Below, one piece after another: positions 23,958-32,022 of a stretch of 34,461 nt of DNA. The stretch spans positions 2,188 to 36,648 of the forward strand of contig DMZI01000015.1 in assembly GCA_003485325.1 (NCBI GenBank). The letters are read 5' to 3'. Position 1 is the stretch's first letter, and every line of letters starts with the position of its first letter. The translations under genes were made by a program, and so were the position numbers. Origin of the DNA: Desulfotomaculum sp. (lineage in GTDB: Bacteria > Bacillota > Desulfotomaculia > Desulfotomaculales > Nap2-2B). The notes beneath the pieces were generated by a model. That model worked only from the letters and a program-made list of their open reading frames with translations, ran no database searches and was not told where the DNA came from.

Positions 23958-24736
23958 CTTTTCAACTCCATCTTTCCTATCCGGTGAAGATTTTTTGGAG
24001 GACTTTGGAAATATTTTTGTTTTAACCGCCAGAAAAAGCCCCTAATAATCATAGGTCCAACCAGTCTGATGTACCTTCCGATTTTGATTTGCGACTGCTT
24101 TTCCCCAGGAAGATAGATCTCTTTCCGGTAGATGTCCTTGATCCTTATCCTATATGTATTAAACCTAATTAGAAAATCAGAAACGTAGCCGTAACCTCTC
24201 CAAAATTCTGTCCAGTTGATGGCTTCGATTGCCCGGCGGGAAATGGCCGTGTAGCCGTCCTGGGTATCAAAAATACGCCAGTACCCGGAGGCAATTTTAG
24301 TCATCCAGGAAAGAGTAAAATTGCCGAATAATCTTTTAAAAGGCATTTCTTTGGGCCTGCCTTTTAGGAAACGGTTTCCTTTTGTGTAATCTGCCTCGCC
24401 GGCTATTATGGGATCAAGCAATTCAGGCAGGTACTCAAAGCCCATCTGGTTGTCTCCGCCGACTACCGCGGCAATATCGTATCTCTCGCGGGCCGAAGCG
24501 AGATAGCCTGTAATGATTCCGCCCCCTGGGCCCTGGTTGGTGGCATGTTGAATTAATTTTATCCGGTTATCTTTTTTTGCCATTTCCTGGACAATTATTG
24601 GTGTTTGATCAGTGCTGCAATCATCAATTACAAATATCCTGTCTACCAGGGAAGGAACCCCGGCAAGCGTGGCTCCGATGAGCCTTTCCTCGTTATAAGC
24701 CGGGATGACCAACGAAACCCATGCACCTTTATACAT
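23954..24736 (-). CDS. Glycosyltransferase family 2 (DPM1-like)
   Basis: A 260-residue GT-A enzyme. The nucleotide-binding start is VSLVIPAYNEERLIGATLAG, with FVIDDCSTDQTP and the DXD-equivalent VVGGDNQM. FDTQDGYTAISRRAIEAINW is typical of polyprenyl-phosphate sugar transferases and dolichol-phosphate mannose synthase-like enzymes. There is no C-terminal membrane domain. It could load a sugar onto a lipid carrier or act as an ordinary glycan transferase. It overlaps the Gfo/Idh/MocA gene by eight bases and the deacetylase by four. Confidence 0.88.
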   Translation of the reverse strand: MYKGAWVSLVIPAYNEERLIGATLAGVPSLVDRIFVIDDCSTDQTPIIVQEMAKKDNRIKLIQHATNQGPGGGIITGYLASARERYDIAAVVGGDNQMGFEYLPELLDPIIAGEADYTKGNRFLKGRPKEMPFKRLFGNFTLSWMTKIASGYWRIFDTQDGYTAISRRAIEAINWTEFWRGYGYVSDFLIRFNTYRIRIKDIYRKEIYLPGEKQSQIKIGRYIRLVGPMIIRGFFWRLKQKYFQSPPKNLHRIGKMELKR

Positions 24737-25760
24737 TCACTTCACCATCTTTAATAGTTTGATGATTAAAAATTATTCGTTGACCTGTCCTTGAAGATTC
24801 TAAAGCCTTTTCTGCCATTAGCACCGCCCGCCAACCCACCTCCCCGTCAGTTAAAGGTTTACTCCTTTGCTTTACGCAAGCAAGGAAATGCTTAAGTTCC
24901 TCTTTTAAGGGCTCTGCATAGGTTAAGGGTATGCTTTGCCTGCCTTCATCTTCTACCCGCACCGGAACAGCGTTGTCGGTAAGAATCCTGGCTTCAAAAA
25001 GAGTTAATTCCTGCAGATTTAAGTAATCAACGAAAGCGCATTTTTCGCTTCCGATCACAACAAGATCTCTTTTTTTGCCGTACACGGGAACGAGCCAGCT
25101 TTCCAGGGCGTACCCCGTGGCCTCCCCAAAATCGAGGGCTAAAAAAGCAGTTTCTTCGATGCCGTTTTTAAAGGTATGGTTCGTAACGGCAGTTAAGCTA
25201 TGCGGAAATTCGCGGTCCAAAAGATAACAGAATAAGTCCAGCTCGTGAATTCCTAAAGCGTAGACGACCCCCATATCCTTTCGGGGCAACCCAAAAAAGA
25301 AACGGTTTGTAAAAAGCATTTTTACTTCGCCTAACTCGCCGAGCTCAATGCGCCGTTTGAGCTCTTTCACTGCCGGATGATAACGGAAAATATGACCTGC
25401 CATTAGAATTCTCTTAGTTCGATCGGCAATTTCAATTAATTCCTTTGCTTCAGCAGAACTCATGGTCACCGGCTTTTCCACCAGAACGTCTTTTCCTGCT
25501 TCCATAAATTTTTTAACAACCTCAAAGTGAGTAGGAGAAGGCGTAACGATATTAACAGCCTTAATCTCGGGATCGCCGAGCAAAGCGTCGAAATCAAAAA
25601 CATACTCTACTTTGTACGTGTTACTCATTTTTTTAGCCTGGTCTTCGTTGACATCACAAATTTTTACTTTCTTAACCATACCTTCCTTTTCCAGTTCTTT
25701 GTAGGCCCGGATATGGTTTCGACCCCAATAACCTGTGCCGATCACTGCCACGCCAACCAT
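24729..25760 (-). CDS. Gfo/Idh/MocA-family oxidoreductase (WbpB/WlbA-like)
   Basis: A 343-residue NAD(P)-dependent dehydrogenase with a Rossmann start, VAVIGTGYWGRNHIRAYKEL. AVNIVTPSPTHFEV and the Lys of VEKPVTMSSAEAKEL mark the EKP motif that holds the catalytic lysine. Immediately after a DegT aminotransferase and an LbH acyltransferase, the best fit is 3-oxidation of a UDP-N-acetylhexosaminuronate, as WbpB/WlbA do. The pathway assignment is an inference from neighbours. The ATG directly follows the aminotransferase stop codon, with GGAGGTG upstream. Confidence 0.88.
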   Translation of the reverse strand: MVGVAVIGTGYWGRNHIRAYKELEKEGMVKKVKICDVNEDQAKKMSNTYKVEYVFDFDALLGDPEIKAVNIVTPSPTHFEVVKKFMEAGKDVLVEKPVTMSSAEAKELIEIADRTKRILMAGHIFRYHPAVKELKRRIELGELGEVKMLFTNRFFFGLPRKDMGVVYALGIHELDLFCYLLDREFPHSLTAVTNHTFKNGIEETAFLALDFGEATGYALESWLVPVYGKKRDLVVIGSEKCAFVDYLNLQELTLFEARILTDNAVPVRVEDEGRQSIPLTYAEPLKEELKHFLACVKQRSKPLTDGEVGWRAVLMAEKALESSRTGQRIIFNHQTIKDGEVNV

Positions 25761-26840
25761 TTAATTCACCTCCAAAAAAGTTTTAATTTTCGAGGCTACA
25801 TATTCGACTTCATTTTTTGATAACTGAGGGTAAACAGGTAAAGACAAAATATCCTGGACGTATTTTTCGGTAACTGGTAAGATAAATTCTCCCTCTACGC
25901 AAGGCTGTTGATGAAGGGGAACGGGGTAATGAATCCCCGTTTCAACCCCTTGCTCTTTTAGGTATGAAGCCAGCCTGTCCCTTTGTTCCGTCCGGATTAC
26001 ATAAAGATGATAAACGTGTTTTGCCCATTCTTTTTCTAAAGGGAGGGTTATTTTAGCATTTGACAATAAATCATTATACCAGGAAGCTATTTTTCTTCTT
26101 CTGTCAATCCATTCCGGAAGGTGCTTGAGCTGCAACCTCCCTATGGCTGCGTGAACCTCGCTGAGCCGGAAATTTAAACCCAATATTTCGTGGAGGTATT
26201 TTGAAGTGCGGCCGTGATCCCTGAGCATACTCACCTTTTTTGCCAAAGATTCACTGTTGGTAGTGATCATCCCGCCGTCTCCCAAGACCGTCATGTTTTT
26301 GGAAGGAAAAAAGCTAAAACAACCCGCGTCTCCCAGGGAGCCAATCTTCTTGCCTTTATATTCTGCCCCGTGCGCCTGGCAGGCGTCTTCGATTATGAAT
26401 AGGCCATATTTTTCGGTCAGTTCGAGAAGAGGCTCCATATCGCAGGGGTGGCCGTATAAATGTACCGGGATAATCGCCTTTGTTCTTGGTGTAATTTTAT
26501 TTTGTACGTCATCGCAATCAATTGTATATGTTTCCGGGTCGATGTCAGCGTAAACTATCCTTGCGCCTAAGAATTTTGCTGTGCTGGCGGTGGCGATAAA
26601 AGTATGGGCAGGAACGATTACTTCGTCTCCCTCTTTTATTTCCAGCGCCAGCAGGGAAAGCAAAATGGCAGCGGTGCCGGAACTAACACCGACTGCATAC
26701 TTAACGTTACAAAAGGCGGCGTACTCCTCTTCAAAAAGTTTTAAATTTTCACCTTTAATATAGCGCCCGCTTTTTAATACCTGAGCTACTGATTCTATTA
26801 TTTCTTCATCCACGTACATTTTCCCAAAACTTATTTTCAC
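25761..26840 (-). CDS. DegT/DnrJ/EryC1 aminotransferase (WbpE/WlbC-like)
   Basis: A PLP-dependent sugar aminotransferase. The PLP lysine is in FFPSKNMTVLGDGGM (K181 from the preferred start). EDACQAHGAE and VGVSSGTAAILLSLLAL are family marks. A GTG at 26858 would lengthen it, but that lies inside the GGAGG ribosome binding site region. GTG 26840, ten bases after GGAGG and overlapping the acyltransferase TGA (GTGA), is preferred and gives 359 residues. It would convert a 3-keto UDP-sugar uronate to the 3-amino sugar, if the flanking WbpB-like and WbpD-like assignments hold. Confidence 0.9.
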   Translation of the reverse strand: MKISFGKMYVDEEIIESVAQVLKSGRYIKGENLKLFEEEYAAFCNVKYAVGVSSGTAAILLSLLALEIKEGDEVIVPAHTFIATASTAKFLGARIVYADIDPETYTIDCDDVQNKITPRTKAIIPVHLYGHPCDMEPLLELTEKYGLFIIEDACQAHGAEYKGKKIGSLGDAGCFSFFPSKNMTVLGDGGMITTNSESLAKKVSMLRDHGRTSKYLHEILGLNFRLSEVHAAIGRLQLKHLPEWIDRRRKIASWYNDLLSNAKITLPLEKEWAKHVYHLYVIRTEQRDRLASYLKEQGVETGIHYPVPLHQQPCVEGEFILPVTEKYVQDILSLPVYPQLSKNEVEYVASKIKTFLEVN

Positions 26841-27538
26841 CTGTCTTTTTCCTCCCACTCATACGGGATTTGAAAATATCCCACATCGCATTCTAACTCG
26901 AAAATACTTTTTATTACCCTGGCCGGGTTACCGTAAGCCAGGACGTTGTCGGGAATGTCAGCGGTAACCACGGAACCCATGCCGATAAGCGAATTGCTCC
27001 CGATGGTCACCCGCGGACCAATCGTAACGTTCCCGCCAATTTTCGCATTACGTTTAATCCGGACATGTTTGGCGCAGTCCTTGAAACGCGGGCACGGGGG
27101 GTGAAGTACATTTAGAACGGTCACTGAAGGGCCAATCCAGACGTCATCTTCAATGAACACAAATTCAGGGATGAAACAGTTGGAGTGGATGCGGACATTG
27201 CTGCCTATCTGGTTTTCAACTTCTATTACAGTGTGACTGCCGACACTGACATTGTTTCCAATAGTGTTATTTTCCCGAATGAGGACACCGTGGCCTGTTT
27301 GAAAATTATTCCCTATTTTTGAACCGCCATAAATTACTGAATGAGAACGAACGAAAGCATCATCACCGATAACTAACCTATACACTTTTTTTGTACGGGG
27401 GACCAACCCCAAAAGGACAAAATCTTCAATGACAGGGTTTTTTCCTAAAACAACATTTTTATATTGCTGGATATCCTGGCTATCCTTTATTTCATATTGT
27501 TCAGCGCTTGTATTCAAATTATCTTCAGAAAATGCCAT
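26837..27538 (-). CDS. Left-handed beta-helix acyltransferase (WbpD-like)
   Basis: A 233-residue hexapeptide-repeat acyltransferase. [LIV]-G-x4 repeats run from roughly residue 55 to 205 (YGGSKIGNNFQTGHGVLIRE, IGNNVSVGSHTVIE, KIGGNVTIGPRVTIGSNSLI), ending GMGSVVTADIPDNVLAYGNP, the usual last coil of sugar N-acetyltransferases. The first 45 residues (AFSEDNLNTSAEQYE on) are an extra acidic segment absent from WbpD. A GTG at 27574 would extend it, but ATG 27538 is placed seven bases after GGAG. It is the first gene of the long minus-strand operon and would complete a WbpB/E/D-type pathway. Confidence 0.88.
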   Translation of the reverse strand: MAFSEDNLNTSAEQYEIKDSQDIQQYKNVVLGKNPVIEDFVLLGLVPRTKKVYRLVIGDDAFVRSHSVIYGGSKIGNNFQTGHGVLIRENNTIGNNVSVGSHTVIEVENQIGSNVRIHSNCFIPEFVFIEDDVWIGPSVTVLNVLHPPCPRFKDCAKHVRIKRNAKIGGNVTIGPRVTIGSNSLIGMGSVVTADIPDNVLAYGNPARVIKSIFELECDVGYFQIPYEWEEKDR

Positions 27539-27819
27539 ATAAAAACTCCAATCCGTATCCACAATACTGTGCACCAGTCATGTGTAATGTTCACATAGAT
27601 TCTTTGCGCTTGGATTATTTTCCGGGGATTTCATTCAAAAACCTCAACCCTTATCCACATAATGACATTTTATTATTAGAATATCTCCTCCAAAAGTACG
27701 TACTGCTCCCTTTCGGCAAACCTCCGCCGGGTGCGTCCCTTTTTTCGGTCTGTTCCCGTTTTTTCGCCCGTGTTTTAGAAAACTCCTTTATATGTTATAA
27801 TTTACCTATTTTCGCGGGT

Positions 27820-27853
27820 ACCGGAAAAATAAAAAACGCCGTTCCGGTTTTTT
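27820..27853 (+). terminator. Terminator-like hairpin in the intergenic region
   Basis: ACCGGAA (27820-27826), a 15-base loop and TTCCGGT (27842-27848) are followed by TTTTT. A TATAAT at 27796-27801 lies just upstream, so any transcript would be very short. It may be an attenuator or a leftover. Confidence 0.5.
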
Positions 27854-28389
27854 CATCTCTCGCTAATACGTTAAACTAATTGTACGCAAGAGGATAAAAC
27901 TGTGAACGGCCGGTTGCGCCATTTCCTCGCTTCGGTTTAAGCGCCCAGATCAAGCATTAGCCGAAGTTCATCAGGTCCGTTCGGTTCCGTGATAAATTTG
28001 TCAGAAAGTGAATTTGTTGTCAGGCTAACCAATGCTTCTTACTTCAACGTCCGACAAAGAAAACCCTGCCGGGATTTTTACTTTGTTAATTTTTCGTTGC
28101 CAATTAATTCCTCCAGAGAATTAGATTACACTTTTTGTCTGAATTCTGTGATCGCCGTCGCAAAATATAATTTTTTCGCTTGCGGTTTCCTTAACTAGCC
28201 GGGGGATCTTCCATCGTTCTTTTTTTCGCGGGCCGGGTATTGGACGGCAGGACTTCAGCAGGCAATATTGTCAAAGAAAAAGGTTTTCTAATTAAACCTT
28301 AGTCATGTTAAAATTAAGACATGGAACACATGTACAGCGACGGGATTTGTTGGCAAGCTTTTTGGATTGGAGTTTTGATATGTGATCTC

Positions 28390-28403
28390 AAACACATGTG
28401 TTT
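28390..28403. promoter_or_regulatory. Perfect 14-bp palindrome, candidate operator
   Basis: AAACACATGTGTTT is a perfect palindrome. Its core ACACATGT occurs again at 28326-28333, about 64 bases away. Both lie upstream of the DUF1616 operon. Two copies of a palindromic core near a promoter suggest a dimeric regulator site, but no regulator is encoded nearby. Confidence 0.45.
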
Positions 28404-28514
28404 TCCTCTTCTTCGAATAATATTTTCAAGAAAAAGTATTTTAAATAAACTTTTGGTTATTAAAATATGAAATGAATTTAATAAATTTGGTTCTTTAGCC
28501 GATAAATATACTAT

Positions 28515-29471
28515 ATGTTAAAAAAGAAATTTCAATTGCATAATGAACTGATTTATATAATTGCAGCGTCGTTGGCGTTAGCTTTTATTATTTTTATAGG
28601 AAACTTGAGTACAATACGGATTATTTTAGGATTGCCATTTGTTCTGTTCTTCCCTGGTTATGTTCTTATAGCGGCGCTGTTTGTAAAAAAGGATGACCTG
28701 GATGGCATAGAACGCGCTGCCTTAAGTTTCGGTTTAAGTATTGCAGTAGTTCCCCTTATAGGGCTGGCGCTAAACTATACACCGTTTGGCATCCGTCTAA
28801 CGCCTGTTCTGATTTCGTTAATTGCTTTTATAGTTATCGTGTCTGGAATAGCTTTCTTCCGGCGCAAAAAACTTTCTCAGGAGGAATGTTATTGTCCCGC
28901 CTTTGAAATTAACATACCACAGCTGCAGGAATTTGCAAAAATAGATAAGATCCTGTCCGTACTTCTTGTGACAGCCATTCTCTTTGCAATTGGCAGCATA
29001 GTCTATGTGATAGTTACACCTAAAGTTGGTGAGAAGTTTACCGAATTTTATATTTTGGGGACAGATGGGAAAGCTGAAGGCTACCCACATGAACTTGCAG
29101 TCAGTGAAAAAGGATTTGTAATTACAGGTATCACCAACCATGAATTTAATGTAGAAAAGTATACTATGGAAGTAGCTGTAGATGGCGGTTTACAGAAACG
29201 GCTAGGCCCAATTGAACTAGCCCATGAGGAAAAATGGGAGAATAAAGTTGATTTTTCATACGGCCAGCCGAAAAAAAATGTAAAGGTGGAATTTCTTCTT
29301 TATCGGGAAGGAGATAAGAAACCATACAGATCTCTTCATTTATGGGTGAATGTATTGCAGTCTTTAAGCATACGGAATGAAAACAATAGGGAAACTGCTG
29401 CTGCAAAAGTCGATGGTGAAAACAATAAGAGAAGTAGTTTGTCAGTTGCTCAGATAGCATATGTCAGATAG
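28515..29471 (+). CDS. DUF1616 family membrane protein
   Basis: A 318-residue protein. Four or five hydrophobic helices lie in residues 10-110 and another at about 145-168 (DKILSVLLVTAILFAIGSIV). A predicted extracytoplasmic beta-rich domain (TEFYILGTDGKAEGYPHELA, ITGITNHEFNVEKYTMEVAV) follows to about residue 290. IILGLPFVLFFPGYVLIAAL and ERAALSFGLSIAVVPLIGLA are the family hallmarks. DUF1616 is mostly known from archaea and some Bacillota near surface-glycan genes; function is unknown. There is no clear ribosome binding site before the ATG. A CPBP protease gene follows after 22 bases. Confidence 0.85.
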   Translation: MLKKKFQLHNELIYIIAASLALAFIIFIGNLSTIRIILGLPFVLFFPGYVLIAALFVKKDDLDGIERAALSFGLSIAVVPLIGLALNYTPFGIRLTPVLISLIAFIVIVSGIAFFRRKKLSQEECYCPAFEINIPQLQEFAKIDKILSVLLVTAILFAIGSIVYVIVTPKVGEKFTEFYILGTDGKAEGYPHELAVSEKGFVITGITNHEFNVEKYTMEVAVDGGLQKRLGPIELAHEEKWENKVDFSYGQPKKNVKVEFLLYREGDKKPYRSLHLWVNVLQSLSIRNENNRETAAAKVDGENNKRSSLSVAQIAYVR

Positions 29472-29493
29472 ATAAAACAAATGAGGAACATTA

Positions 29494-30321
29494 ATGAGCA
29501 ATAAAGCGGCCCAGGTTCTGGACAGCCAGGGGCAGGTTTCAATATTAAAAGGAATATTAGAAAAAAGAGAAAGCGTTTACCCGTGGCTTTACGCTGTCGG
29601 AATAGGGCTTGCCGAGTTACTGGTTGTCGTAAACCCGCGTGCAGGTGTTATTCTGCATATGTTAATTTTGGCAGGCTTGTTGATTAACTCTACATTTGCT
29701 TACGGGCAGCCGAGTTCGAAATTGTATATAACGCTCATTCTTGGTCCGTTGATTAGGATACTGAGCCTTTCTCTGCCGCTGGCGCATTTGCCGAGGATAT
29801 ACTGGTACGCGGCAGTTAGTTTGCCCCTTCTAACGGGAGCGTTGGTAGCAGCAAGGTTAAACGGTTATAGACTTTCAGATGTCGGGTTGCAGTTGGGGGA
29901 CCTAAGAAAAAACGCCTTTATTCACATATTAACTTGCCTGTCCGGAATACCCCTGGGAATTGCTGAGTATTTTATTTTGCGGCCCGCGCCGTTGTTCGAG
30001 TCATTTAATCTTGTGGGATTTATCCTGCCGGCTTTAATACTCCTGGTCTGCACCGGCTTTACGGAAGAGGTAATCTTCCGTGGAATCATGCAGAAGGCTG
30101 CAAATGACTTTTTGGGCCCGAAAAGTTCAATATTTTTAATAAGCTTTATATGTGCTGTTCTGCATATAACGCACATATCTTTCATTGACGTAATTTTCGT
30201 ATTTATTGTTGCACTATACTTCGCCATGCTGGTCAAACGGACCGGATCAATTCTCGGCGTGACAATCGCTCACGGTATTACCAATATAAGCCTGTATCTG
30301 GTCTGGCCGTTCATAATTTAA
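29494..30321 (+). CDS. CPBP-family intramembrane glutamic protease
   Basis: A 275-residue multi-helix membrane protein of the CAAX-protease/bacteriocin-processing (Abi) family. The catalytic motifs are complete: EEVIFR (E191-E192, R196), H224 in the AVLHITH helix and HGITN (H260, N264). The first 130 residues form extra hydrophobic helices typical of the longer members. Its substrate is unknown. The genes on either side encode membrane proteins, one of them an 86-residue peptide that could be a substrate (inference). GAGGA lies six bases before the ATG. Confidence 0.87.
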   Translation: MSNKAAQVLDSQGQVSILKGILEKRESVYPWLYAVGIGLAELLVVVNPRAGVILHMLILAGLLINSTFAYGQPSSKLYITLILGPLIRILSLSLPLAHLPRIYWYAAVSLPLLTGALVAARLNGYRLSDVGLQLGDLRKNAFIHILTCLSGIPLGIAEYFILRPAPLFESFNLVGFILPALILLVCTGFTEEVIFRGIMQKAANDFLGPKSSIFLISFICAVLHITHISFIDVIFVFIVALYFAMLVKRTGSILGVTIAHGITNISLYLVWPFII

Positions 30322-30419
30322 TTAATTAGGCAATAGAAGAAAATGTTGGAGGAATTTTGTTTTATTTTATTGAATTTAAAAGTGGTAGATGTAGAAATAA
30401 GAAAGGGGGGTCAATATAA

Positions 30420-30680
30420 ATGATCTCCACAGTTACTACCACCACGGTGACCACTATTGCCAGCACTACCATGGCAGCGGGGCTGGGGCTTTTAGCAACC
30501 TTGGCTCTTATCTTCCTGCTTATCGCCAAGGAATTGGCGGGAGCGCAGGATGTGCAGCTGGGCGGCAGCAGCAGTATAAGTTATGCCGGGGCATTTAACA
30601 ATGTCCTAAACACTGCAATTATACCCCTGCTGATCGTTTTTGGTTTTATCGTTGTAACTAAAATAATAGAGATACTCTAG
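30420..30680 (+). CDS. Small Thr-rich two-helix membrane protein, unknown family
   Basis: 86 residues. The N-terminus MISTVTTTTVTTIASTTMAA is unusually rich in Thr and Val. It is followed by a helix (about 18-38), a polar hinge (AKELAGAQDVQLGGSSSISY) and a second helix (about 62-84). It has a strong ribosome binding site (AAGGGGGGT). It lies 98 bases after the CPBP protease and is the last gene before a strong terminator. Similar short TTTT-containing proteins occur, to my memory, next to DUF1616 genes in methanogens. It could be a structural surface peptide or a protease substrate; no function is established. Confidence 0.75.
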   Translation: MISTVTTTTVTTIASTTMAAGLGLLATLALIFLLIAKELAGAQDVQLGGSSSISYAGAFNNVLNTAIIPLLIVFGFIVVTKIIEIL

Positions 30681-30710
30681 TTGATTTAACCAAAAAGGCA
30701 AATAGTGGCA

Positions 30711-30737
30711 AAAACCACCTCGTGGTGGTTTTTTTTT
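30711..30737. terminator. Bidirectional Rho-independent terminator
   Basis: AAAACCACC (30711-30719), a four-base loop and GGTGGTTTT with a T-run to 30737. The A-run on the left gives T's on the other strand, so it can end both the small-protein operon and the convergent flavoprotein gene, whose stop is at 30742. Confidence 0.88.
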
Positions 30738-30741
30738 GGGA

Positions 30742-31974
30742 TTAATAGCGGCATTCTGCAGCCTGTGCCAATCCCCGCAGCAGCACTTTTAGTCCGTTTT
30801 CCAGAAAGCGGTTCGCCCAGGGCGGCGCAAGGGAGAGCTTGGCGGCTAAACGTGAGTGGTAGTCGAGATCGCCGTATTTGAGGATTATCTTCCGCCAGTA
30901 TGGCTTATTTAGGAAACCGATCAGGAACTCTATCTCCCCGTTGTCCATATCTAAGAAAATTTCCCTGTGTTTCAACCCGCACCTTATTTCCAGGCCGAAA
31001 TCCTCATCCCAGGCGTCCTGGTATGTTCTAAGAAAAGCCCTGCTGAAATCATTTTTTTGCAGCGCCTCTATGGCGGTTGCCGCACAGAAGGATGCCCCCT
31101 TCAACCCCAGGTAAAGGCCTCCTCCCGAGATTGGCTTAACCTGGGCTGCGGCGTCCCCGGCGAGAAGCACCCTTGTGTCATAAGTCCTTTCCAGATAGCC
31201 GATGGGTACTATGCCGCCTGTGGTTTTTAGGACTTCCAGTCCCTTGAAGATTGGGTATTTGGCAATTAATTTTTCGAACAGAAGGCGCGGGCTTTCCCTC
31301 CAATCACGGTTCATTAAAGGAGAGCGCCCTATGCCCGCCCTGGCAAAATTTTCTCTGACCGGCATGAGCCAGCCGAACCAGCCGGGGGCAAGCAGATGGT
31401 CAAGAAAGATATGGGCGAGATGGCCGCCAAAACCGGGAAGAGATACCTCGGCGGCAAAAAGGGTGACTTTTTCCTGTGCCGGCGGCAGGTCAAGAAGCCT
31501 GGCTGCTACGGAATTAAATCCATCGGCGCCGATTAGGAGTTTGCATGTAAAAGAGCAGTTGCTTCCATCACCGGATGTTGTGTTTATTTTAAGTCCGTCA
31601 GTTAGGTAGTCAAATGAAACCACCCTTTTGCCGTGACAGATCTTTGCTCCCGCTCCGGCAGCCTGTGCGGCAAGGTCCCTGTCGAAAGCCCCCCTGTCCA
31701 CAACAACCCCGTAAACCCTGTCTCCTTTAAGGTTGAGGATATTTTTGTTTGGGGTGTGGACTACAGCTCCTTTAAGCTTGTTCAGGACAACTTTATTTGA
31801 AACCCGCGAGATTTTAAGAGCCCTTTCGCTGATTAAACCGGAGCACTGCACCGGTTCCCCTATTTTCTGGTGCTCTTCCAGGATAAGAACCTGATAACCC
31901 TGCGCCGCAATGTCCCTTGCTGCGGAACAGCCAATAGGACCGCCGCCTGTAACTATAACATCATAATCCAACAC
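30742..31974 (-). CDS. Geranylgeranyl-reductase-family FAD-dependent oxidoreductase
   Basis: A 410-residue flavoprotein. The dinucleotide-binding fold is at the start (YDVIVTGGGPIGCSAARDIA), EEHQKIGEPVQCSGLISERA is the typical PxxCxG region of the geranylgeranyl reductase family, and the second FAD motif is VLLAGDAAAQVKPISGGGLY. These enzymes saturate isoprenoid double bonds (menaquinone or lipid-carrier tails, archaeal lipids); related ones act as other monooxygenases. The substrate here cannot be read, but a polyprenyl lipid is plausible. The start is GTG 31974 with GGGGG upstream. Confidence 0.87.
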   Translation of the reverse strand: MLDYDVIVTGGGPIGCSAARDIAAQGYQVLILEEHQKIGEPVQCSGLISERALKISRVSNKVVLNKLKGAVVHTPNKNILNLKGDRVYGVVVDRGAFDRDLAAQAAGAGAKICHGKRVVSFDYLTDGLKINTTSGDGSNCSFTCKLLIGADGFNSVAARLLDLPPAQEKVTLFAAEVSLPGFGGHLAHIFLDHLLAPGWFGWLMPVRENFARAGIGRSPLMNRDWRESPRLLFEKLIAKYPIFKGLEVLKTTGGIVPIGYLERTYDTRVLLAGDAAAQVKPISGGGLYLGLKGASFCAATAIEALQKNDFSRAFLRTYQDAWDEDFGLEIRCGLKHREIFLDMDNGEIEFLIGFLNKPYWRKIILKYGDLDYHSRLAAKLSLAPPWANRFLENGLKVLLRGLAQAAECRY

Positions 31975-32022
31975 CTGGTCCCCCAGTTTTAGTGTATCTT
32001 TTTTCTTAAAAGCTAAGCTGTC

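Larger units (their letters stand above)
27539..28514. other. 976-bp stretch without a gene between divergent operons
   Basis: The long minus-strand polysaccharide operon starts on one side and the plus-strand DUF1616 operon on the other. Open frames here (for example 27508-27879 and 27989-28198, plus strand) have no family resemblance or ribosome binding site. Seen: TATAAT at 27796-27801 (plus), a terminator-like hairpin at 27820-27853, a small stem with a minus-strand T-run near 28280-28300, and a 14-bp palindrome at 28390-28403. The 28400-28514 part is very AT-rich. It presumably holds both operons' promoters and perhaps a regulatory RNA. Confidence 0.6.

Noticed and set aside
27690..27750. 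GGCAAACC and GGGACGCA-like pieces, considered as a c-di-GMP (GEMM) riboswitch
   Set aside because: The two pieces are on opposite strands and the rest of the aptamer is missing.
27508..27879. Plus-strand open frame of 123 codons upstream of the acyltransferase
   Set aside because: It overlaps the acyltransferase start, has unusual composition, no ribosome binding site and no family resemblance.
30343..30423. 26-codon frame overlapping the start of the 86-residue gene by ATGA
   Set aside because: It has no ribosome binding site and no recognisable content; the overlap may be chance. It could be looked at as a leader peptide.
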